DNA of 64,000 nucleotides from Gemmatimonas sp. (GTDB lineage: Bacteria > Gemmatimonadota > Gemmatimonadetes > Gemmatimonadales > Gemmatimonadaceae). The notes below the pieces were generated by a model, which made no database searches, had not been told where the DNA came from, and worked only from the letters and a program-made list of their open reading frames with translations. Shown piece by piece: positions 53,087 to 59,886 of this stretch (the first letter of the stretch is position 1; every line of letters starts with the position of its first letter). A program made the translations under genes and the position numbers. The DNA lies in the NCBI RefSeq assembly GCF_031426495.1, contig NZ_JANPLK010000068.1, positions 45,395-109,394 of the forward strand, read 5' to 3'.

Positions 53087-53971
53087 CTAGCGGGAGATCG
53101 TTTGTGGCGCCATAAATTTTTTCGCAATCAAGCGTGACGCCTCTTGGTCCTCTTCGAATAGCCGCCGAATGACGCTCATCTCTTCGCTCGTCTCGGCAGC
53201 TTTAAGGGCGACGGTCGTCGGAATTGTGACCAACTCACGACCTGGCTTGCGTCGGCCAATTGCTTGTTTGCGCGCCTCATTCATCGCGGACTGTAGAGCC
53301 ATCAAGGCGGGGGAAAGGGCTTGGAGCACTCCCTGTTGAAGATCGTGAATCTTCCTCACGTCGTCTTGCGCGCGCTGCTTGACGCTTTTGTCGGGGCGCT
53401 TCCTGCCTTGAGCACTTTTCGTAGTAGCCGTCGGAGCAGGGAGCGCGGCATTCATTCTTGCAACGCGGTATACCTCGGCGTGAGCAATTGCCAAAGTATC
53501 ATACTGCGAGATCCATTTGGTTCGCTGTTGCGCCATGGAGACTACCTCGCTTTCGACCGAGTCTACTAACGAGTTAAGCGCAGCACACCCGTCAATCGCG
53601 AACTCGTCTATCAGGGCAGCTGAAACCCCGCCGCGACGTCGCACTATTTCGACGATCGCAGTCGAGAGTTCACTCTCGAAGTCAGTCATGCTACGCCATT
53701 GGGTTGGGTACATCGGGGCTCCTTTTACTCCGAGGAGCCAATCAATCGACACCCCAAAGTGGCGAGCAATACCGACAAGAGCCTCAGCACGAGGCAACAC
53801 CCGAGCATTCAGCCAGTCTCGGACGGTGTTTGGCTTCGCCGAGAAAAGCTCCGCGAACTTTTCGACGGTCAGGCCACCCTGCTGGCGCAATTCCGCGAGC
53901 CTTTCGCCGAAGACCTTTGCGGGGTTGTTTTTCGCAAGCTTGCGGGAAGTACGAGATCTCGTAGTTGGCAT
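53087..53971 (-). CDS. XRE-family transcriptional repressor of an integrated element
   Basis: This 294-residue protein has an N-terminal helix-turn-helix (FGERLAELRQQGGLTVEKFAELFSAKPNTVRDWLNARVLPRAEALVGIARHFG, residues about 21-74). The long helical C-terminal part is not a LexA-type protease domain. Its GC content is lower than the chromosome (28 of 60 bases at 53101-53160). It is divergent from an AlpA-like gene, the usual layout of a lysogeny switch. Two operator-like palindromes overlap its start. Its target genes are probably the element's own. Confidence 0.8.
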   Translation of the reverse strand: MPTTRSRTSRKLAKNNPAKVFGERLAELRQQGGLTVEKFAELFSAKPNTVRDWLNARVLPRAEALVGIARHFGVSIDWLLGVKGAPMYPTQWRSMTDFESELSTAIVEIVRRRGGVSAALIDEFAIDGCAALNSLVDSVESEVVSMAQQRTKWISQYDTLAIAHAEVYRVARMNAALPAPTATTKSAQGRKRPDKSVKQRAQDDVRKIHDLQQGVLQALSPALMALQSAMNEARKQAIGRRKPGRELVTIPTTVALKAAETSEEMSVIRRLFEEDQEASRLIAKKFMAPQTISR

Positions 53972-53985
53972 TACGAAATCTCGGC
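53950..53985. promoter_or_regulatory. Twin operator-like palindromes over the XRE start codon
   Basis: TACGAGATCTCGTA (53950-53963) is a perfect 14-bp palindrome inside the first codons. TACGAAATCTCGGC (53972-53985) matches it at 11 of 14 positions just upstream of the start codon. The 22-base offset puts both on one DNA face, consistent with cooperative autorepression. Confidence 0.6.
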
Positions 53986-54059
53986 AAACTTGGGGGAGTC
54001 CGTCAACTGCTCGGAATGCCTAGGCTGAACTGCATCAGTCCACCCTAGCCCAGAGTGAC

Positions 54060-54272
54060 ATGGAAAAGACCGTAGCCCCTCTCGTGAAATTCCTCACCGA
54101 ACGCGATGTCGCGGCGCTGACGGGCACCGCCCGCTCAACGCTCTCGAAGATGCGCCTTCGTGGCGACGGGCCGCCCTTTGTGCGCGTCGGAGTCTCTGTC
54201 CGCTACCCGGAAGACGCACTACGCGAGTGGCAGTCCGCGCTCCCCCGCCGCAGATCGACCTCAGAGCAGTGA
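54060..54272 (+). CDS. AlpA-like helix-turn-helix excisionase/regulator
   Basis: This 70-residue protein is a single winged HTH of the MerR/AlpA/excisionase type: LTERDVAALTGTARSTLSKMRLRGDGPPFVRVGVSVRYPEDALREW. Such proteins activate excision or early genes of phages and satellites. It faces the XRE repressor gene across 88 bases, so the shared region is likely the switch control region. Confidence 0.85.
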   Translation: MEKTVAPLVKFLTERDVAALTGTARSTLSKMRLRGDGPPFVRVGVSVRYPEDALREWQSALPRRRSTSEQ

Positions 54273-54279
54273 CACGGCT

Positions 54280-54438
54280 TTGCCCCGCACGAAGGCCGTA
54301 GACGCCTTGCCAACTGCCCCACCGCCTGACCTACAACCATCCGGCGCTCTGCACGATCCGACCACCGTGGCCCCATCCAACAGGAACCCACGGCCTGATC
54401 CGAAGCGCCTCAATGCCTACTCCACCGTGCACTTGTAG
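54280..54438 (+). CDS. Doubtful small Pro-rich protein
   Basis: A frame from TTG 54280 to a TAG at 54438 encodes 52 residues rich in Pro and Asp (TAPPPDLQPSGALHDPTT). No ribosome-binding site or domain is seen. It may be a spacer between the AlpA-like and Rep genes rather than a gene. Confidence 0.2.
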   Translation: MPRTKAVDALPTAPPPDLQPSGALHDPTTVAPSNRNPRPDPKRLNAYSTVHL

Positions 54439-54446
54439 CCCGAGCT

Positions 54447-54884
54447 ATGCCCAAGATCAAACGAACGAGGGTCACCCAGCCGATCGGCAGCGACAACCAG
54501 CGGCCCCTCCGACGCGCCCTCATCCGGGAATCAGCCCGCTGGATCGCACAGCGTCGGTGGCACACCTTCGCCACCCTGACGTTCGAGACCGAGGTAGACG
54601 AGCCTGCAGCCGCGAAAGAGTTCGAGCGCTACGTGCGACGATTGGAGCAACGCTCCCTCGGACGGGTCAGCTACTTCGCCGTCGCTGCGAAGAGCCCTGT
54701 GTTCGGCCGGGTCCACCTACATGCCGTACTGGGGTTCACGCGGCAGCCTCCCGCCATCGCGTATCGGAAAGCGTGGCTCGCTGGGCTGGCCAAGATCAAC
54801 TGTTATGAAGAAGAGCGTGGCGGCTACCAGTACATCGCCACCCACGTCACGATCCCGGGAGCAGAGATCCTGCTCTGCCCATAA
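54447..54884 (+). CDS. Short HUH-type rolling-circle replication protein
   Basis: This 145-residue protein shows the layout of HUH endonucleases: a beta strand WHTFATLTFETEVD, a helical pair, and the metal-binding strand GRVHLHAVLGFTRQ, where HLH is the H-x-H motif. A late YQYIATHV lies in the position of the nicking Tyr. This matches rolling-circle Rep proteins of small ssDNA phages and plasmids (REP_ORF2/G2P type). It is shorter than most and has no helicase domain, so it may be minimal or partly decayed. Confidence 0.65.
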   Translation: MPKIKRTRVTQPIGSDNQRPLRRALIRESARWIAQRRWHTFATLTFETEVDEPAAAKEFERYVRRLEQRSLGRVSYFAVAAKSPVFGRVHLHAVLGFTRQPPAIAYRKAWLAGLAKINCYEEERGGYQYIATHVTIPGAEILLCP

Positions 54885-54911
54885 AACATCCGGCCGCAAA
54901 GGTGCGACAGA

Positions 54912-55361
54912 ATGCCACGAAATAGGACAGGCGAGCGAGACATCGAGGAAGCCCCGCGCACCATTGACCCCATCCAGCTGACGGTGCTCGAAGCGCTGCT
55001 GGCCGGTCGCAGCATCACTGACGCGGCGGCGGCCGTCGGGGTCAGCAGGACAACGGTCCACCGCTGGCTCAAGGATGACTACCTCTTCCGGGCGGAAGTG
55101 AATGCTTCACGGCACGCCCTGCGACAGACGGCGCTCGCACGCCTCGACGCTCTTTGTGAGCGCTCGATCGAAGTACTGCGAGGAGCGCTGGATCAGGCCA
55201 GCGACACTCGCGTTGCGTTTGAGGTTCTGAAGGGCTGCGGTGTCTTGGGCGGTGACCGGGCTATCGGTACGTCGGACGCCGACCTCCTCGAATCGGAGGA
55301 GCACTCTGACACCAAGGAGCGGAAGGCCCGAATCCGAGATAGGGCGCTTTTCAGCCTCTGA
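54912..55361 (+). CDS. HTH protein resembling small terminase/phBC6A51-type phage proteins
   Basis: This 149-residue protein has an N-terminal helix-turn-helix typical of phage proteins: VLEALLAGRSITDAAAAVGVSRTTVHRWLKDD (about 22-53). A helical middle (ALARLDALCERSIEVLRGAL) and an acidic/basic C-terminus follow. Small terminase subunits and phBC6A51-type proteins share this form. No large terminase gene follows, so packaging cannot be claimed. It starts 27 bases after the Rep gene. Confidence 0.65.
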   Translation: MPRNRTGERDIEEAPRTIDPIQLTVLEALLAGRSITDAAAAVGVSRTTVHRWLKDDYLFRAEVNASRHALRQTALARLDALCERSIEVLRGALDQASDTRVAFEVLKGCGVLGGDRAIGTSDADLLESEEHSDTKERKARIRDRALFSL

Positions 55362-55490
55362 CCAACGGCACGAACGGAAATTGGTTGCTCTACCGATCGA
55401 GGTAACTGGGAGCGATCATATTCCGGAGTACCTGCGCTTGCCGCATCTGTCCCGCCGACCCATCACCGCCAGAATGAGCGACACCCCCCA

Positions 55491-55553
55491 ATGCTTGAAC
55501 AAGCCTTCCTGAACATCGACGACGTCCTCTGAAAGGAGGCCGGCTGCACGACT
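55491..55553 (+). pseudogene. hsdM: 5' remnant of a type I restriction-modification hsdM gene
   Basis: The translation reads MLEQAFLNIDDVL, then TGA, then KEAGCTT. This is the conserved HsdM N-terminus, in which a Trp codon (DVLWKEAGCTTELDY) normally stands at the stop. After ACT at 55553 the similarity ends abruptly. The remnant is 21 codons long, so it is a scar of a deleted or replaced type I R-M locus. Confidence 0.7.
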
Positions 55554-55922
55554 TGTTGCAGGACCAGCGGTCCGACGGAAACGGATAGCCTCAAGCATAA
55601 ACGCGTACCTAGACGAGGAAACGGAATGGAGGCGTGGGCAGCTTCCTACTCCTAGCTGCGCCGAAGTAGGTGGCCAGCACTGTCCGAGCTGCTGATGGCC
55701 TCGCTTCGCAGCACCGCGATGGACGCCGTACAGTCGCCGCGACCCATCGTACTTGCTGGGTTTCGACCGTGCCATCAATGGCTGTGGCCACAGGACGAGG
55801 TCGGCAGGCGAGGGGTGCGTCCCACGCTTCGTTCCCGTGGGAAGCTCCGATAACTCGTGCGAATGTCGGACTGTACGGTTATCGTCACCTTCCCGTCCAT
55901 TCGTCCTCGCCACAGCCGTTAA
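55554..55922. other. 369-base spacer between the hsdM scar and the defence operon
   Basis: No convincing gene is seen. It contains a perfect 10-bp inverted repeat CCGTACAGTC (55726-55735) / GACTGTACGG (55869-55878), a smaller hairpin TCCCACG/CGTGGGA near 55815-55840, and the pair GCAGCT/AGCTGC at 55638-55659. The operon promoter should lie near its end. The structure could be a decayed mobile element or an RNA. Confidence 0.45.
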
Positions 55923-58900
55923 ATGCGCTTCGTCCAGAATTCGGGAACTGACCGCGTCATCGATCTGCTTCGCGCCACTCTGGGCACCGCACAAGAGCTG
56001 GACTGCGTTTCGCCGAGTTTTTCTTTGTTCGCGTACGCCGAGCTGATGCGTGACCTGGGCGGGTTGAATCAGACCCGGCTGATCCTGCCGGTGGACGACG
56101 ACCGGCTGGACCTCTTGGGACGCGAAGGCGACCGGGCTGCCCGGAACCGCCTCCAAGCACGCTGGCTGGCCCGCCAGTGCGCCAAATGGGTGCAGCAGGG
56201 GGTCGAGTTGCGGCGCGCGGCCGGAACGGTCCCCCAGGGCGCCGTGGTGCTCCGGGACAGCCAGGGTACCCCCCTGCAGATCGTAGTGGGCTCCCTGGCC
56301 CTGAGCTCCGATGGCCTCGGGGTCGCCCCCGGCAACCCGATGTCGCTGATCCAAGCTTCGGAATCCCTCGAAGAAGCCGGGCGTCTGTCCGCTTGGTTCG
56401 AACAGCAATGGGCAACCCTGCCAGCGAGCCCCGAGGCGAGAGGTCAGTTCGTAGAGCGCCTGCAGTCACTGGCAGCTCATCGCGACGCGCGGAGCATTTA
56501 CGCGATCACATTGAACGCGCTCTTCGGCGCGCGCGAAGACGCGCTCGATGAAGAGCAAATCGTCAAGTCGGCGACCGGAATACGGGACACGGTCGTGTGG
56601 AAGAAGCTGTACAAGTTCCAACGCGATGGCGTTGTTGGCGCTATCGACAAGCTGAATCGTTTCGGCGGCTGCATCATCGCCGACAGCGTGGGACTTGGAA
56701 AGACGTTCGAGGCGTTGGCGATCATCAAGTACCACGAGCTTCGAAACGACCGCGTGCTGGTGCTCGTGCCGAAGCGGCTCCGCGACAACTGGACCCTGTT
56801 CAAGGCGAACGACCGACGCAACATGCTGTCAGCCGACCGCTTCAACTACGACGTCTTGAATCACACGGACCTCGGTCGCGACGGTGGCTCGTCGGGGGAC
56901 ATTGATCTCAAGAACGTCAACTGGGGCAACTACGATCTCGTAGTCATTGACGAGTCGCACAACTTCCGTAACAAGAAGACCCCGCGAGCCGGGAGCGAGA
57001 CCCGCTACGACCGCTTGATGCGCAAGATCATCAAGGAAGGCGTCAAAACACGCGTACTCATGCTGTCGGCAACGCCGGTCAACAACCGTCTGGCCGACCT
57101 GCGCAATCAGATCGCGTTTGCGACAGAGGGCGACGACACGGCACTCGCCGATCACGGCATTGGCAGCATCGACGCGACCACGCGCCTCGCACAGAAGCAG
57201 TTCAACCGCTGGCTCGATCTGGACGCGAAGGAGCGCACGCCGTCTCGCCTCATCGAGATGCTGGGCTTCGACTACTTCACGCTGCTCGATCTGCTCACCA
57301 TCGCGCGTTCACGGAAGCATATCGAGAAGTACTACGGCATCTCGGAGACAGGGCGGTTTCCCCAGCGACTCAAGCCGATCAATATCAAGGCCGATGTCGA
57401 CCAGGCTGGTGCGTTCCCATCCATTCGGGACATTAACCTAGAGATTCGCCGTCTCAAGCTCGCGGCGTATGCGCCGTTGCGGTACGTGCTGCCGCATAGA
57501 CAGGCCGCGTACGATGCGAAGTACAGCACCGAGGTCACTGGGGGCAAGGGCTTCTTTCGGCAAGCGGATCGCGAAGAGAGCCTCACGCACCTGCTACGCG
57601 TAAACGTATTGAAGCGCATGGAGAGCGCGGTGTCCTCGTTTGCACTGACCGTCGAACGTCAACTGCGGGACGTGGACGGGACACTGAAGCAGATCGAAGC
57701 TCATGTCGAGTCGCTCGAAGAAGTGGAAATCGAGGATGTCGACCTCGATGACCCCACCTTCGAGAACCTGCTGGTCGGGCGCAAAGTGAAGGTGCTGCTC
57801 AAGGACGTAGACATCATCCGCTGGAAGCAGGACCTCACCGAAGATCGCAACCGCCTGGCCACGCTACTATCCGCCGCGCGTGAGGTGGGGAACGCGCGCG
57901 ACATCAAGCTCGCCAAGCTGCGCGAAATGATCGAGGAGAAGTGTCGACATCCCATCAACGCAGGCAATCGGAAGATCATCGTCTTCACTGCGTTCGCTGA
58001 TACTGCGCGTTATCTGTACGACGACATCGCCGTGTGGGCGAAGGCGACGCTCGGCGTCGAGACTGCGCTGGTGACTGGCACGGGTACCAACCAGACAACT
58101 GTCGTTGGCCTCCGACGCGATCTTGCCTCCCTGCTCACGGCCTTCGCGCCGCGTGCAAAGGAGCGTCCCGAGGAGTTCGCGAGCGAAGGCACTATCGACT
58201 TGCTGATCGCGACCGACTGTATCTCTGAAGGTCAGAACCTTCAGGACTGCGACTGGTTGATCAACTATGACATTCACTGGAATCCGGTGCGCATCATCCA
58301 GCGCTTCGGCCGCATTGATCGTATCGGCTCACCGAATGAGCACATCCAGCTCGTGAACTTCTGGCCTAACATCGAGCTAGAGGAGTACATCGGCTTGGAG
58401 CAACGCGTGAGTGGCCGAATGGTACTCCTGGACATCTCGGCGACCGGCGAGGAGAACCTGATTGAGCAGGAATCAGGCAATCCCATGAACGATCTGGAGT
58501 ACCGACGTACGCAGTTGCTCAAGCTTCAAGACGCCGTCATCGATCTCGAAGACTTGTCGACGGGTGTGTCCATCGCCGACCTGACTCTCACAGACTTCCG
58601 AATCGACTTGGCGGAGTACCTACGAGAGAACGGGGAGGCGCTCGACGCCGCGCCTCTGGGGGCATTCGCGGTAACTACCGCCAGTGAAGCCGAGACACCA
58701 CCAGGAATAGTCTTCTGCTTGCGGGCAGAAGGCGCGGCCGCCGGCCGCGCGTTCGAGCCGGGATACCCCCTCGCTCCGCACTACTTGGTTCATGTAGCCG
58801 AAGGGGGGGACGTGTTGCTCCCGTTCCCGCAGGCGAAGCGCATCCTTGATCGCCTCAAGCGTATGTGTGTGGGGCGTGACCTACCAGATGCGGCCGCGTG

Positions 58901-59120
58901 CGCGCGGTTTGACAAGTCGACGAAGAACGGCGAACAGATGGGCCACGCGCAAAGTCTCTTGGCGGCGGCTGTCGCATCCGTGGTAGGGAAGACGGAGGAG
59001 CGGGCTGTGGCCAGCCTGTTCTCTCCCGGAGGCACGCACGCGCTAAAGGGTGAGTTTGCTGGTATGGCCGATTTCGAGGTGGTGGCGTTCCTTGTCGTCC
59101 TCCCCGCTGAACCCTCGTGA
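55923..59120 (+). CDS. SNF2-type helicase with PLD-like N-terminus, first gene of the defence operon
   Basis: This 1065-residue protein starts at ATG 55923. Residues 1-130 resemble the phospholipase-D-like leader of restriction-associated helicases (SPSFSLFAYAELMRDLG). Superfamily II motifs follow: Q/I region KLYKFQRDGV, Walker A ADSVGLGKTFEAL (about 253), DESH box VVIDESHNFRN (about 340), LSATPVNN, and the C-terminal core IVFTAFADTARYLYDD, LIATDCISEGQNLQ and QRFGRIDRIGS (about 792). Such ATPases move on DNA and appear in several anti-phage systems. Its TGA overlaps the GTG of the DUF4391 gene. Confidence 0.9.
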   Translation: MRFVQNSGTDRVIDLLRATLGTAQELDCVSPSFSLFAYAELMRDLGGLNQTRLILPVDDDRLDLLGREGDRAARNRLQARWLARQCAKWVQQGVELRRAAGTVPQGAVVLRDSQGTPLQIVVGSLALSSDGLGVAPGNPMSLIQASESLEEAGRLSAWFEQQWATLPASPEARGQFVERLQSLAAHRDARSIYAITLNALFGAREDALDEEQIVKSATGIRDTVVWKKLYKFQRDGVVGAIDKLNRFGGCIIADSVGLGKTFEALAIIKYHELRNDRVLVLVPKRLRDNWTLFKANDRRNMLSADRFNYDVLNHTDLGRDGGSSGDIDLKNVNWGNYDLVVIDESHNFRNKKTPRAGSETRYDRLMRKIIKEGVKTRVLMLSATPVNNRLADLRNQIAFATEGDDTALADHGIGSIDATTRLAQKQFNRWLDLDAKERTPSRLIEMLGFDYFTLLDLLTIARSRKHIEKYYGISETGRFPQRLKPINIKADVDQAGAFPSIRDINLEIRRLKLAAYAPLRYVLPHRQAAYDAKYSTEVTGGKGFFRQADREESLTHLLRVNVLKRMESAVSSFALTVERQLRDVDGTLKQIEAHVESLEEVEIEDVDLDDPTFENLLVGRKVKVLLKDVDIIRWKQDLTEDRNRLATLLSAAREVGNARDIKLAKLREMIEEKCRHPINAGNRKIIVFTAFADTARYLYDDIAVWAKATLGVETALVTGTGTNQTTVVGLRRDLASLLTAFAPRAKERPEEFASEGTIDLLIATDCISEGQNLQDCDWLINYDIHWNPVRIIQRFGRIDRIGSPNEHIQLVNFWPNIELEEYIGLEQRVSGRMVLLDISATGEENLIEQESGNPMNDLEYRRTQLLKLQDAVIDLEDLSTGVSIADLTLTDFRIDLAEYLRENGEALDAAPLGAFAVTTASEAETPPGIVFCLRAEGAAAGRAFEPGYPLAPHYLVHVAEGGDVLLPFPQAKRILDRLKRMCVGRDLPDAAACARFDKSTKNGEQMGHAQSLLAAAVASVVGKTEERAVASLFSPGGTHALKGEFAGMADFEVVAFLVVLPAEPS

Positions 59121-59872
59121 CCACCGACCAGCTCAAGGCCGCGCTCCAGCTACCGGCCGGCTGCCAGGTGGGCAAGCGAGTCCCGAAGAAGCTGCTGGTC
59201 GAAAATGGCGCGCCCACCGCCGCCGACAAGCGACGGATCAACGAGGGGGTTGAGGACTTGTACTGGGTCGCGACCCTCAAGCCGACCACGGTCGGTGTCC
59301 CGGCGTTTCGCGATGACGTGCGAGAATACCTTGAGATCGCCGTGATGAGCGCGTCCTTGCGTGATGAAGCTGACGCGACGCGCGTCGTGGAGTTGATCCA
59401 CCGCGCGATCCCGTACCCGGTACTCTTGCTGACCGAGCAGTCCGAGCGCAGGATGCGACCGGAACTGTCCGCGACGCACAAACGCTGGTCACAGAGCGAA
59501 ACAGGAATGACGGTTCTGGACGGCGACGTGGTGGCCGCCGAATGGGACGACGAACGATGGCCACGAGCGGGCGACGCGTTCGCGTTGAGCAAACAGCCGC
59601 GCGCATCTCTGTACGTTCTCTATCAGGGCTGGATCGATGCCCTGCTGGCGCTGCAAGCCGCGCACGTCACCGGGACGTTTCGGCTTGCCGCAAGCGCGGC
59701 GCACGCTGCCCTGCGGCGGAGTGCTCTGAAGGACCTTGTCTTGCTCGACGCAGAGGCCACTGGTTTGCGAGCCAACGCTGCAAAGCAGAAGCAGATGTCT
59801 CGGCGCGTCGAACTGAATCAGGAACTCAAGCGCGTCGAGGCGGCGTTAGCGGCCGCTCGCGCAAACCTTTAA
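59117..59872 (+). CDS. DUF4391 domain protein of the defence operon
   Basis: This 251-residue protein starts at GTG 59117 on the helicase stop (GTGA). It matches the DUF4391 type by its N-terminal segment QVGKRVPKKLLVENGAPTAA, DLYWVATLKPTTVGVPAF and the central REYLEIAVMSASLRDEADATR-VVELIHRAIPYPVLLL. The C-terminal 50 residues form a charged coiled coil. DUF4391 proteins are regularly seen next to helicase/methyltransferase defence genes but have no established activity; an adaptor role is inferred. Confidence 0.82.
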   Translation: MTTDQLKAALQLPAGCQVGKRVPKKLLVENGAPTAADKRRINEGVEDLYWVATLKPTTVGVPAFRDDVREYLEIAVMSASLRDEADATRVVELIHRAIPYPVLLLTEQSERRMRPELSATHKRWSQSETGMTVLDGDVVAAEWDDERWPRAGDAFALSKQPRASLYVLYQGWIDALLALQAAHVTGTFRLAASAAHAALRRSALKDLVLLDAEATGLRANAAKQKQMSRRVELNQELKRVEAALAAARANL

Positions 59873-59886
59873 AGCACGAGAACAGG

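Noticed and set aside
53000..55900. Integrase gene or duplicated tRNA-Gly end marking the island's right edge
   Set aside because: No tyrosine or serine recombinase motif and no copy of the tRNA 3' end was found; the right edge is probably outside the window.
55800..55922. Group II intron domain V-like sequence (GTACGGTT near a hairpin)
   Set aside because: The 5' partner strand and the AGC triad of domain V are missing, and no reverse transcriptase is nearby.
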